A DNA stretch of 64,000 bases from Henricia sp. BOLD:AAB3569. Taxonomy: Eukaryota; Echinodermata; Asteroidea; Spinulosida; Echinasteridae. Below, piece by piece: positions 11,501 through 26,500 of this stretch. The first letter of the stretch is position 1. Each line of letters opens with the position of its first letter. A model generated the notes under the pieces. The model did no database searches. It had not been told where the DNA came from and saw nothing but the letters and a program-made list of their open reading frames with translations. Position numbers and translations under genes: made by a program. Location of the stretch: positions 2,170,001-2,234,000 of the forward strand of contig JBBELK010000064.1 of the NCBI GenBank assembly GCA_037783545.1. Reading direction: 5' to 3'.

Positions 11501-14500
11501 TAATAAAAAACAATTATTTGTGTGTTGAAATCACACGCAGTTCTGAGGTACATTGTACACTCTAATGGGAGCAGCATTTTCTAGGTAAATATATTTTGGG
11601 AAAATATAAAGCAAACAAGAGTTGTAAAATAACCGTGTTATAATAATGCTTTGGCTGCAGCCTAAACGTGTAAAGCCATTTGCGAGGTGCCTGTTAATGC
11701 AAGGTTTGGGATTGTGCGACAATTGTTTCAAAATGAGAATAAAAAAATAAAATAAAAAATAAAAAAGGAATGTGCTTCCAAAGAATGGCCAGGAGGGAAA
11801 AGGGTACCAAGATCAGGGGGAATCTTGACACTTTAAGATTTGTACAAGTTGTGACACTGCTCCTTTAGTGTTGATAGTGACAAAGAAGAAAAAATTCGGC
11901 CCAATTTACCTGTTCAGCATAAAAAAAATCTTTGTAGGTAATAGCTATTTCAAACAAAAAAGTCTTATAGAAATCTATAGAAGGGTCTAGAAGTTTGCAT
12001 AGAGCTATAGAGAAACATAGATCGAACTTCTTTTAAAAATGGATTTTACTCTCTGATGACATGTGTAGATAGAGTGCACTTTTCTATGAATTACATTCTA
12101 TTAAGGTTCTATAGAGTTTTATAGAATATATTGCATACACTACAGAACCGTATAGAACTGCCAGAACACATCCATAGAAAAGTGCACTCTATGAAGGTCA
12201 TCATCAGAAAATAGAACCCCATTTTTTTAGAAGAACTTCTAAAGATAATTTATTCTATAAGATTCTTTAGAAATCTATAGAAAGCGAAAGACCTCTTTAA
12301 TAGAGTTTTTCTAAAGAATTTATAAAGATGTATTTTTATAGAAATCTATAGAACATTTTTGTGCGCGAAACATTTTGGAGAACAAGCTAAACCAACTATA
12401 AAAAAAACTGCACAAAAGCAAACTTTTTCAAGCAGGATTGATTAACTCTGACATGTACAGCAGACATACAAGAAAGAGTCGAGTAGGACTTTTCCCAAGC
12501 TTCAGTGCCTTACCAGTAATGCTGTTTGAGCCAGCACCCAACACGGGGAATTGCAGCTCTACGGGTCTACACTCCTGTGGCATGATGGTCTCTGCGTCTA
12601 TCAGGTCTTCTGGTGGTCCTTCGGCAGCCTGTGCATAGAAAAAAACAAAAAGGAAAAAAAATTGCATAACATGAAATAATATAGAATATACGCCTAATGG
12701 CATACAAGGGGCCATCCAAAGTTGTAAACATTTCACGGAATCACAAAGTATAGGAGGGGGCAGGGGGGTGGGGGCTTCGAGGGGGAGGGAGGGTGCTACT
12801 ACGCTCTGTATAACCGTGAAATTTGACATCTTTGGACGGCCCCTAACAATGAATTCAGTTTTTTTTCCTCTGTACAGATGGCCTTAATGGTTAAACAATG
12901 TGTGCAAATGGATAAAAGCATGCAGCTTTTCTGTCCAATGTTTTGAGACACAAAAGAGCCTTGTTCATGATTCAGAGGATGTGGGTTTGAGTCCCACCAG
13001 TGTCTCACATATATGTCCATAGGCAAGACACTTAATCTCAATTGCCTCGTCAACCCTAGCAATATTTGGGGGAATGCCACAATCCAAGTGCCGATACTTT
13101 GCTGCACCTAGTTAGGGCCAAATGGTTCTGGCAATTCCCTATGGGGAGTAATGATGGCAACAGCACCAAGAGTACCCTGCAGGGAAGGCATGTGTGCTAT
13201 ACAAGAATCCACCATTATTAAATGTAAAATCAACCTTAAAAATAAACAATGCTCTTCAGCCAAGCTGATGGTTTTTGTGTAACATACTGAAGCTTAAGAT
13301 GAATTCACACAACCTTTTCACGCAAAAATGCACATCGCTTTCAGAAAAGCTGTTAATAGGGAAATTGAGTGAAATGAGGCACTGAAAATCACAAAATCAA
13401 CTTTGGCGGAAAGTGTTTTTGTAAATTCCGTGTTTTTCAGTGTGTCATTTCACTCCATATTCCTTGCATGCTACTTTTTCTAAAAAGCGATTCGCATCTG
13501 ATTTACGTGCAAAAAAGTTGTGTGAATTCACTCGTGTCATAAAGTGTTCTCACAAATCCAGCAAGCTACATTTAGGCCCACATGTATGTTCTTCTGTAAA
13601 CTACATTGCAGCAACACCATTCACAGTGCTCCTGCTATTTGATAACCCAAGAACTATGTATCCTTAAATTGGTGACCCAATTGAAATGCAATCCTGAAGA
13701 TCCGACATTCCTTTCCTATAAATCACACGAGTCTAGTTTATAAACATGAATGACTAGTTCTTGTACCGTTTGAACTGTCAGCATGTTTAGCTATCTGGTT
13801 TCGTTAGGGGAAATACCAAGCCTAATTGGTTGACTGGGATGCTCCTGGCTATCTCTGATGTTGCGCCGCTTGCGCGTTAGGGCTATCTGATGTGTACGTT
13901 AGGGCTACACCGCCAAAACGTATTCATACTCTGGCTTACTGGCCATACTTTGAGAAATCCAATAGTTACACATCAGGGTTATAGTCAAGTTCATCACAAG
14001 CCAACACAAGCTTTCACAAATCCGTCACAAAATATTGAATTGAACTACAACAAAGACAGTTTGTGCGCGTTTATCCTCTTTTCTTTTAACTGTACTTTAG
14101 CCTAAAAACACTTTATGCATTCCTATTTAAAATTAAAACCACGTGGGTGGTTTTAAATAAACTAAAGGCTCGCTTGGTTTTAAACACTTTCTAGTCTGGC
14201 CTAGTCAGTTTAAGCATGCATGAAAAACAAGCACATACAAAAATCACACAACTGAAGGGAAATCCGACAGTGACACAAAGAGTGCACGCGTAAACTACAT
14301 GTATGCGTGTGCATTGTACGCGTCAAACAATTGTGAAAAACAACTGCAGGAAAGTTCACAAAATTGAGAAACGGCAAGGTTTTCAGTCAAAGAATTTTTG
14401 GGAGTTTTACTGATTTACACAAATCGACGTGGCATCGCCTGAAAGGTTTTTATGATTAGGAATAAAGACATGATTGGCCAGACTTGCCGACAACCTTGAT

Positions 14501-17500
14501 GCTATGGCCCATGCAGACCAATACTGGACCCTACAGCAATTGAAACTAACGTCTGGCTATTTTTATTTATATTCAATACATCTGTAGACATTCTGTTGCT
14601 TTTTACATGTTTAAAGAACATGTGTGTGTACACGCTAAGTGAGAACATCAATCATCGCATGGTTCTTGTCAACACGCCACTCCTTCGAAACTACCAAAAG
14701 CGATATTCCATCTTCCTCAATGTTATTTTACAAATACCAATCAAGTGAACATATTTTGGTGCTGGATGACATTTAATGAGGCTAATGGTACTTAAAGGAG
14801 CCTATTCAGAAAAATGAATTTTGTTTTAACTTAATCATATAAAATTCCTCCCTAAAATACTATCCATGGGAAGAAAACAGGAAATTTGCAATCTCCATTT
14901 TAGATGTGGATGCAAAAAGGTTAGTGTAATTACTGCACTGCTTTTAATATGGAACCAGATAAATTAGTTTACAAAACATCAGGTTTTTTTGGATGATATC
15001 CTTGAAAATATATACTGATTGAGAATGCGAAATTTCAGAATAGTTATTAGAAAAATATGACAACTGATATGACACCTGTGGGGAAAAATGAGGGGCTCAA
15101 AATGTGATATGGACACGCTCTTTTAACCCCAACTCCCTAGGGTGTATGTAAAATCATATTGATTTTGGAGGATTGATGAGTGTTGGGGTTAAAGTAAGGG
15201 GTAAACAAATAAAAAATTGTAGCATTTTTCTTAACCAGTTGACGCCGGGATTATTTTTGGCAAAAAATATTACAATTTTTTTTAAAAAGGCAAATGCGAT
15301 TGGCCAAAAGTTATGACCCGGGGCCAATTTCATAAAGCAATTAAGCAGAAAATTTTGCTTAATCAAATTTGTTTGCTTTATAAAAATAAGTCAATAGTTG
15401 AAATTGCTTGTCAACTTGTGTTTTTCACAAGAATATCTGCTATTCTTGCTAAAAACACAAGTTGACGTACAATTTTGATTATTAACTCATTTTTATAAAG
15501 CAAACAAATTTTTGATTAAGCAAATTTTTCTGCTTAATTGCTTTATGAAATTGGCCCCAGGTCAAGCACCACAAACATTTACTGTATAAATCTTCTCACC
15601 AAAAGATCACACTTTGAAAAATGCCCCTGTGACTATACATTGCCAGAACGTGTTTACACGTCCTCCGGCGTCAAGTGGTTAACTGTGTACACATGCAAAA
15701 ACAGTATATAAAACAAGACAGAATTTAAAATATATATAATTTGAGCAGAGATTGGGCAATCTTATAAAGTGCTCCTGAAACAGATGGACGATTTGGTTCA
15801 GTTTGTCTTTTTTTCTGAGTCAATGGACTTTTGAAAATAATCCTGGCTAATACTTCGGTATGAAATAAATAGCTTGACAATCTGGTGCGCGCGAGGAAAA
15901 TTTACAGCTACCGAACAAAGCTATGAAATGTCCCTCGTAAAACAAATTTATTGGATGTACAGTGTTTGGAAACACAGCTGGCCCCGTTACAAGCGGCTTC
16001 AGCAACACTAGAGTGATAAAATATTTCCGGCAAGAGCTTCGCTAGAGGAATTTTTATGCCTGTTCCCGATCACCATGAAAAACAAACGGATGTAAAGAGA
16101 TAAAAGTGATTTAAGGGTTCGGCTGCAGCTTTTAAAAAAAAGTCTATCACATCGTTATGTTTTTTCCATCACGAAATATTTTGCATTTCCATCTGGGTCA
16201 TTCTATAAATTTGGGGTCCAGTTTTTCTGTCCCCTGTTACGTCTGACATCTTGTAAAATGTTGTAGTTTGTAAATTCAGGACATATTCTTTAAATGCCTT
16301 CTATTTCAAAGAGTGATTACATAAAGTACAATTCATAAAAATGTGTTTTGAAGGCATTTTTAATAATACTTGTACGGCAAATGGCAGTATGTCAGGTGTA
16401 ACAGGGACAGGAAAATGTCACACGTTGGACCCCAAATTTATAGAATGACCCATCTGTGATACAGGGCATGTCTGTTTAGGATCCAATCCAGCTCTGTGCA
16501 GATCTGACTTCACACAGATCCTGATCATAGCTGGTTAATTGTCTTTCCGTCATCTTCTTTTTCTTTCTTCCTGTAAGCGCCTTGCATCCTTGGGTAATTT
16601 GGCGCTTTATAAGTACAGTTATTTATTTATTTATTTAAGATCCAAAATGGCAACATAAACAGTGTAAAAATTTGTGCGAGTAAATTGTGCTGTTCGAACT
16701 CTAGTTTTCATTACGCTGAATGTCATGGGTGAAATTTTGTTTAGAAATTGGATAAATCAGGTAAATAAACAGTAATTCACATGACTAAAGATCCTCATTA
16801 AAAGCAATTTTGTTTGTTTTTACGCAGTGATACTTCTTGGGATCCGATTTCAAATCTGCGATGAAACAAGCATGCCCTTAGTACTAGAGTACTTTTCTAC
16901 TGGTTACATGTACAATCAGGTCATATTGCCTGCTTGTTTGTGTAAATTTGTAAGGAACATTCTGCTCCAACATCCTGGTACATGTTAAATTAATTTCTTG
17001 AATTTGTAAGATGTTATCGTGGAATAAAACTGGTACCCTATAAATATAATCAGTATTATGTCAAATATGACAACTTCATGGCAGCCTAATATTAAGCCTA
17101 ATGCGAAGGGACACTGCGCATGCTTTCCCACGGTCTCGGTAAAATTTTACTGTGTCAAAAAGACCAAATGCGGACAGCAGTAAAATTTAGCCATTTTTCA
17201 TTTTACCATTGTCTTAATAGTAAAACCTCCCAAAAAAAGTCCAATGCGGACGCGGCTTAAGATTCTGGATCTCAGCAAATACAATCCAACACAAACTGGC
17301 CTTGCACCAAAGCTGCTTAGGCTGTAAAGAAGAGTCTGTATCTTAAGCCCTTTACCAAGTGCTATGTAAACAAGTCGTAAATGGGACAAAAGTTGGAGGC
17401 ATATAAGAAACAAAAGCTGATCTTGTCTATCACATGAATGATGCTACTGGAGTGAAACTGGTCTTGAGTTTCATGGATACTAAGACTTGATCTTTGTCAG

Positions 17501-20500
17501 GCAGTTACAGCCAAATGATCATGGTGTACTTTCATTTTCAATTAAAGTGCAAGCAATTTTTTTAATTTTTAGTGATGGTCGGCTGACCATAGCTACATGT
17601 AGAAAACCCCAAGACCCAAAACAACAGGATGTAAAGCTTGAAAGAAATTTTAGCTTAAAGGTGCATGTCAAGATTTTTCCAGAAAATGGATTTCGTTTTA
17701 ACCCAAAAATCATAAAATACCTCCCTAAAATACTATCAATGTGAAGAAAACATTTAAATTGCAATGTGCAATTTTAATGTTGAAAACATTGGTGGTTTTT
17801 TGACGATATCCTTGAAAATATATGGCGTGAGAATGCAAAATTTCAGAATGGTAATGATATCAATGGTCAAAATCTCAATTTGGTGGATAATAAAGTTATT
17901 TCAATACCCAAAAATTGGGGGTCCAAAAATGTGATCTGGACATGCTCCTTTAAATATTACATTGCAAAGGAAGTCTGGAAGAAAAAAATTACCAACACTA
18001 AATCACCAATGAAACTCCAGCACTGATGTAAAGAGTGCTATTGTTAATTATCTACTTGTCGGCACTCTCTGATGACAGATACCATAACCATCGGCTCCAA
18101 GCTGCCAATCACATTCCACTGGACATCGTTATGGCTATGACCTCTGACCCAAGGTCATGCATGCACGATGAACTTCACAAAAACACTGGCGAATCCACAT
18201 GCACTATCCCTCCAAAAACACATACCTTGCTCAAAACAGATCCACAGGGTCAACTCCTATTCCGAAAGAAATTTCCCAGAGAATTATTAAGTTGTCACAA
18301 GTTCACACGTGTATAATTTCCAAGCACGTGGCGTCCTTTACTTCAAGTAATCGGTAATCCAAGAAGTGGTGAATAAGACTGGTTTTTGTTTGTCTAGGTA
18401 ATGTGTTCAAGCAGCAACGCACGTGGCATACGTGAACTTCCAAACAGCGACGCTTGAACCATCAGTCACTTGCAGACTCTCACCACACCGGCCGTAAATG
18501 TCACCGGCTGTCTGGCAAAATGTGTGCGCATCCAAATAAGTCCAGCCGGAATATTTCAAGAAACAGGAGGTAACAGTTGAGCAGCCGGTAATCTTAAACC
18601 ACCTCGGAATACCACACATGCCTTTTGACACAGAGAGAGAAAGAGACGGTGAGGGGGGAATCCTTTGGGCCTAATGATGCCAGCTCTGTAGTCATCAATG
18701 ACTGGAGAAAGAAAATGCCTTCAAATTATTGCCATCGTTCACTAATGATGCCTGTTGCTATGCAACCGTGTCGGCCATGTTGGCTTCCCGCTGATTTGAG
18801 CAACAAGCCCGTTGGTCTGGCTTAAATAGCAAACACGTTCTTGAAAGCATCCCGCACTCGGGATACCTAAGCATCTTCGGCCCAAAGGGATATCGTGTTA
18901 TCACAAAATTAACTGTGTTTGCAAGCATACAACCAAACATGATGAGTCGAACATTACCGCAGTATATCCAATATCTCATACCACAGATCATGTCTGAGCT
19001 CTTTAATGAGAAATCCATATTAAGAGCTTTACATGGATTAAATCCCAATTTCCTGCCGACATATTTGGGTTAATCATGTGCAAATGTTTCAATATTCAAG
19101 CTGAACAGCAGGGCTGTGGCCTTGATACCTAAGCCGTTGATGTATTTCCTCATTTGAGTTTCAAATGTTTTTTTTTAATGAGCTTATGAAATTTAAGTTC
19201 GCAGCCTGAACTGCGTAAGGTTACAAGTATAGTACCTTCCACCTAAACTGGGGTGTGGGTGGCGCCAAACCACTCGGCCTCGGTACCCCACGAGATACAT
19301 AGATGGGTGGTGCCATTGGCAGCTGGCGGACAGACACTGGGTGATCACTTCACATTTGTACTTTTGTGAAATATTTCCATAATTAAAAGCAGTAAAGTTT
19401 GAAATGAAACTTTTTGAAATAGATTCGAATCCCTAGTGGGGTTATAACCCAAAAAGTAGCATATACATGTACAACTCATTTTTTTAAATTCCAAAATAAT
19501 CTTAGAAAAGAAAACCCAACAAGGTCCCGTCTTGAAAGCATGTCTTGGATCATATTCTTTATAATAATAATAACGGCATTTTATATAGTGCACATATCTA
19601 TACTGTGGGATACTCATGGCGCTGTACACATTATTACCTTGGTCATTGGGCCCTACTCCCTGGGAAGTATGCAGCCTGGCACACAAGCACCCAACGGCTG
19701 CAACCCTTGCAGGTACACCCATTTACACGTACTCCAGGGTGGAGAGAGGCAACCTATGGCAAAGTGCCTTGCCCAAGGGCACACTCATCTTGGTTGCAGC
19801 CGGGATTCGAACCCACAACTGTAGATTTACTAATTGTACCAAATCGCTCGGCCATGGTACTCCATATATCACCACACCAAACAAGAAATGAAGAATTCCT
19901 TTGCAAAAACAGGTAAGTGCTTGAAGTACCTCAAGATTTTCTGTTGTGCCTTTTAGAAATACCAAGCAAAATGCAGCTCTGAGGCATTCAATTAGTAGAA
20001 GTGACTTGATTTTACCAAATTAATACCTTTCTTTTACTTTTTGTTGGATATTTTCTGAAATGTGCAAACAAAAATCACAAGGTACATAAACAAAATTAGA
20101 TGGCGCTTAATTATCTGTTTTTGCAAATGAACTCTTTAAATATCACCACACCAAACTAGAAATCCCCCGATTATTAAAAAAACAAAATTAACATGTATGT
20201 ATCGGCATCCTAATTCAAATGGTTCCCTATTACGAACTACTATATGTTCAGATGTCATTATCAATGTCATTACCCGACATGCACCAAGACCTGTGCTTGG
20301 CACAAAAATCAGCTCGAAGTATTCTTGTCGTGGCATCTTTCCAGACTGACAATCGCCGACTTTGCTTTGTCAACACAATGTACACCCTGTTGCTAGCTTA
20401 ATCCAAAATCCAAAGGATTTATTAAAGACCACTTGGGTTTCACATATTGGAGGCCATTTTCCCATTCACCGGTGCTGAAAAAACGAAGTTGCAATACCGA

Positions 20501-23500
20501 ACCAATTCTAGTCCGACGACACAATCAGCCGTACTGGCAAGTGTCTGTATTAATAACATATTAAACTCCTAACCAACCACCGAGTACTTGTCAAGACTTT
20601 TAAACAGACCGGCATTATTGACATGTTAAACTGTAACTTCACACCCCAAAGGGAAAATGTGAACTTTGAGCAGTGTATTCAGAGCATAAAGAGCGAAATG
20701 TGGTACACACTATGAGCAACTAATTGTTAACAACAATAGTTTGTGCCCAATTTCAATTGTTGGCTGCTCATAGTGACAAGTTGATAACTTTGTGGATGTG
20801 CACAGCACAATGCAACCGTCGGTTATAAATTACAAGTATAGCAATCTTAGTCTGTCAAAAAAGACCATTTACAATGAGCTAATCAAAAAACTGCACAATT
20901 GTGATCTACGAACAAGGTCATTTGTTCATGATTGGGCCGTTTTAAAATAATCTGTCAACCACAGTGTCGAGATTCCTAGTTCCACCCTTAAATGACCACA
21001 TTTGTAGAGATTTTAACCCTTCTAACACCGTGTTTACACTGGTCCCGAGCTCGGGATCAAGATTGGTCCCCTGATAAGAATGCATCAGTGTTAACCGCAA
21101 TTATCCAGAGTGCCGCGTTTACATTCTGTAGTTGATCTCGAGCGCGGTGCCAGAAGTTGCAGTCAAAGGTCATGCTCTGTGTGTGCATGTACTGATCCAT
21201 GTGTCCATAGGTTGTGCATACAAGGCCACTTGAATTTCGCGGGCTTTTCCCCCGCTACGGCTGTGGAGCGGATGTGGCAGGTTGCGGTAAAGATTAATTG
21301 CTTATCTAACCGCAAACTGATCCCGAGCTCGGGATCGAACCCTCCGCCAACGCGAGACCAAAATCTCGGGGTCTGATCCGGGGCCAATTTGGTTCCGAGA
21401 GCGTTTACACTCAGTTGTGATCCGGGGCTGATCCCGAGCTCGGTGTTCGACCCCGAGCTCGGGATCAAGTGTAAACAGGGTGTTAGATGCGGCAATGTCA
21501 AGGATAATTTGTTTAGGTGATAGATAAAGTGACAAATCAGCAAAATTGGTGTTACGCATGGGACACTTTTCAGTTGACGTAAAAAGCATTATGGGACACA
21601 CACGAACAAATTGATAAAACAACCATTCCAGAATGAAACCCACATGTGGTTGCAGCAACTTGGTAATGCCAACGCACAATTTCATACAATTTTTGGGTTT
21701 CACTTGGCTTGACAACCGGTTGCTATCCGCCATTACCGTGTCCATACTATGGCACGCCAAAGCGAAAAATAATTAAACACTGATAATTTAATGTTGACGC
21801 ATATTTTCGCAAATGTTGTGCAAGAAAAAAAACTGGCATACCGTGCTTTTGTTGGCAAGTTTCTAAAATTGTTAATATTGTTTTTCAGGGTTGATGGCAA
21901 AATTATTAGTGTTGAATTATTTTTCGCTTTGGCGTGCCATAGTATGAACACAGTAATGGCGGATAGCAACCGTTGTCAAGCCAAGTGAAACCCAAGAATA
22001 TGTGAAATACTTGTAACTGACAGTTATTGCCGTCGAGCAGCCCGAAATTAAATGTCCATTTGAATGTCCATATTATTTTAAAACATGCCAATGACACAGA
22101 GAAGCAAGTTCAGTTGCAATTAATCTTATTGGAATGAATATAAACAAAATCACCAACTTTAAATCTCCCAGGGACCACAAAACCCTCCATGCAAATTACT
22201 AGCATCTGAGAGGACCCTACAGTAGATAGCACACCAATTGGATGAACTACATGTACCTCACTTAGCAATTGGCCACAAATTGAAATGGGCCTGTGGCAAG
22301 TTGTACAAGAATACATACACACATGCATTATATGTGCATCTCCATAAATGGGCCTGTGTCTGCAGTGTGTAGAGTGCATAACTGAAATGCCGGGCTATGA
22401 ACAGCGCATTTCCCAGTGTGTGGGATGCGACCACATTGTCTAGTAGTAGCAGCTTCTTCAGATAATGTCTCCATGGATTTCAACACTGGCAACAAATCAA
22501 ACAGCTGAAATCTTTCTTTTGAATGGTGCTGCACAACTGCACATCTTTTGAATGACATATCTACCAAGAACATTTTAAACGGCATACAAGGATTTGTGAT
22601 CAAGGGTTTTAACTGCGCAACATGCGAGATGACAAGGAGTTTGACAAAAGGTTAAATTCTTCAACTTCTGCATCCTAACTTTCTCCATCATCGCAGCTTT
22701 TAACACATGCACCTCCATAATGTAACTGGTAGATTAATTTTCGAATACAAAAACCAATAACATTTTTTCAAACAAACGGCTTTATCTGGTCTCAAAGATA
22801 AAAACAAAAGGCAAATAAACTTACATTAAGTTGTTTCAAGGAGATTATTTCAGCCCAAGAAAAAGTAAAAAGTAGCAGCAACAACAATTTCTAAAACTAC
22901 AGTACCCTGTACACATTTCCCCATAACATCTGTAACCTGGACAAACAAAAATGTGTCCGTCTCTGTTCAATACCTCACCCAGAAAATTTGTACAGGGAGG
23001 TTTCAGACAAGCATGTTGTTTTTTTTTTTTTTGAGACAAGATAAAGGTACTTGTATGAAAAGAGGGTCTGTTCGCCAAATGTATCCCTTTAGGCCCTACC
23101 ATGCAAAGACAGAAAAATGACACTATCTGAATCAACAAGGTGTAACAGAATGACCTCAACGACAACTTTTAAAACTGGAAAAAACTTGAATGCCCATACT
23201 CAAGCACAGGCTTAAGTTAAGATGTTAGAGCAAAGATTTTCTCAATGACTTTGACAGATGCCCTTTAAAGAAGATGAGCTGGAAATAAATACTTGAATGA
23301 AAGAAATAACTTGACACCATCAACATGCCAGCATGGATTCGCAAGCAGCATGCCGACAGCAGACCAGGGGAGATTCTATTTATGATCACAAGGTGAGGCA
23401 GGGACCAGACAGCTGCAGATACCAAGCTCTACTTTTAACACATTCCGCGGTGTCGCACATTTAACAATGCACTGCCTATTAACGCATTGTCTAGGGAGAA

Positions 23501-26500
23501 ACATGGTTCCCTTCCCACCCCATCCCCTCCAAAAAAAAAACACCACCCCAAATGAGATTTGAGATTTAGAAATTGTATGCAAATGCCGTTTTAGCTACTT
23601 TGGGACATCAGAGTACCCTGCCACCAAATGGGATGTGCCCCCTCTTTGGAAAAGATTTTCAGGTAGAATTTAACACCGGACAAAAAATGAGATTAACTGA
23701 ACAAATTCCAAGTTTTTCTCTAATAAAAACTTATTTTTTTCATTGCTATATTTGAGGTTTTTTTTACTGGCGTTTGACAATTCATTATTTAAAAATGAAA
23801 GTATATCAAGTACTATTGGCTACTTAAACTTTCAACTGCTTGTGATTGGTGCTTTCTGAAAATAATATTTTCATTCCCACACAAGATCGATGGTTTAATA
23901 CACACGAAAGGCTGAAGTCGCACATTTCCGGTTTTGCATCCCGGTGGCGCTACGATGGACTTCGTAGTTAATCCTGGTCAATCCTAGTTTGACCGTACTC
24001 AAACTTAGTGACCCCTAGTAGACCTCTAGGGCCACCGGCATTGAGAAATTTCAAATTGTCATAAAAACGAGGGTCTCAGCATCTGAAACAAGGAGTAGGT
24101 TCGATTCACGACTAGAGTCAGTCATTCTGGCAACATACATGCGCATTAACGTGCAAGTTCGAACGCCTTTGGTTCCGCGCAAAACGCTGCATCAAATTAA
24201 TGTGAGATGGGTACCAGTGACCAGTGACACTGTGGGCTGGTTCCAAATGGTCGACCAGACAGACTAACCATTGTTGAACTAGACTGTGTTCGGTTGGAAA
24301 TAGTCGAACTATAGTCCGTTAACTATAGTCATGAATCAAACTTGCTCAAGGCTGCCATTTGAAATTTGTTAATAGCCGTAGTGCCCCGTAGGGGCCCCTA
24401 ATGCCGCTTTGCACAATCTTATTAAAGCCGGGACACTGCTGTTGCTTTTTGGGGGCACTGTACTTGGTAAAATCGTGAGATTAGAAATCCATCCCAGTTT
24501 GAGGCCAAAACCGTGGTCAACCGTAGCAAAGGGACACCGGGACACACTGAGACTATGTGACAGGGGCCTAACTGTGCTATTAAACATGGTCACTGGTACT
24601 CTTACAGAAGTCGGATGGAAATTTGAAGCAAGTGCAATAAAAGGAACGTTTTCCCAACAGTAGAAATTTATTTTACAAAAGCCTTGTCAAATAAGTAGCA
24701 GCGGCTTTCCACCAGATACAGTTTGAATAACTTGAAATTGTTACAAATCTAAGGTTCTGTTGACATAACATTCTAAATATAAAGCCTACCTCAATTTAAA
24801 TTTTGTTATCGACCAGCATCAATGCGACTTACTTTAGACCACATGGCTTTTAGTAACTCCAAAACAATCTGCGGCATTTATCTCAATCATCAACCGTCTA
24901 TCAATTTTCTGTGACCTTGGTTTTGAGCATTAAAGTGAAAGCATACTAATGCTGCAGTCTTATACAATCCAAATGACAAAGGTAAATATAGGCACCATGT
25001 TCATTGCAAGCACAAATCTGAAAATTTGCCACGCATTTCAGTTTACTTCCATCAGCATTCTTAACTATGAAAGTGACCACTGTTTAGTGTTGCATAACTA
25101 GACTGGATCTGTCAGTTAAATCCACAATATGGAGCACACTGCACAAGGTCCACCCCAAATTACTCATTTGTATTCAGGTACCGTTTACACTACGGCAATT
25201 GCAGGGTTCAACCCTACTCAAGAGGTGAATTAAAAAAGGTAGATCCAACCCGAATCTGATCTGCTTTTTCAATCCACCTTTTGTTCAACTTGGTGCCTAC
25301 CCGGCTTCAACTCGCCCTTTTGAAAAATGCCAAGTTCGATTCGGCAAAACCTAACCAAGTGTAAACTGGCCTTATGTGAAACTCCACAAAACGAACTTGA
25401 AGCAGAAATTCCAACTAAATTGACAGACCCCTGGATGTGTTTAATCTGATTATAAATGAACTGAATTTATTCCATCAATGCCCGAAGGGATTGCTGGACA
25501 TTCTCTTAACCAAATTTGTTCACTTGGTTATGTGTACAATTTTATCTTTCAATGGAATAGGCCTACATCTCTTGAAGAGTTCACATACATAGAACAAGTG
25601 CACAGGACTGCACACCATATTAAGGCCTGTATACAGGATTCGCAATGTCCAAAAATGTTAATCAGCCATTTAACTTGAAAACCTTACAATAATGACTCCA
25701 CCCAAGATGATATATAGAATGCCAAAGTGAATACGTCATCTTTTGTTAGTTGCAATTGGCAAGTTGCAACTAAAAATCACTGAACCATGTCCCTGTACTT
25801 TGCAATGGTACTTTTTCCGATGGCCATGATAGTTTAGAGCCAATTGCCATGGCAACCCACGTCACACTTCGGCTGTCTATTTTTATAAGAAAATTATTTA
25901 TAAATGTGTGCATGTGCATTTCTTTTTACAAGGCACCATCAAGTCAACAAGTTTAAGCCCCCGACTACCATGGTGTTATCATTATGGTTCTGTTTTTCAT
26001 GCAGTATAGCCAGGGAACCAGCCTAAAACGAATGGTGGCTTTGCTCAATTTGTTTAAAGGAGTTTTCCATTGATTTATCGGAAAGTACTGATTGGTTTTG
26101 ACTATGTACGCATTCTCAATCACACACATAAATAACGCTGTTTTTAACAGTTTTCCTAACCTGTAAGCTATCTTTAAAGTTAAACAGAGGAAAACAAAAC
26201 TGCCCAATATGTTGTCAAGTAATATGGGGCAAGTATTTTGCCCCATCTGTCCCAAGTGGCCTCAGAAACTATAAGATGCTATCCCATCTGGGCTCAATGA
26301 CCTCACAAGGTTGCTATTTGCCAGCAGACTGAGCAAGCGTTACTGGTATTCCCAGCTCGATGTGATCAGAGCATTGGACTGCCAGGCTCCAAACCGCAAG
26401 GACCTGGTCCAGCACTGCTTTCAGGAGATCACACCCATGAGATTTCCCTTCTATTCAAGCTTTTCCTGTTTCGCTTTGTGAGCGGTAATTGGCCACATTT

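Noticed and set aside
18407-18631. A Cys-rich minus-strand peptide of 74 residues
   Set aside because: No known family, no signal peptide, no splice support; kept only as a note in the intron entry.
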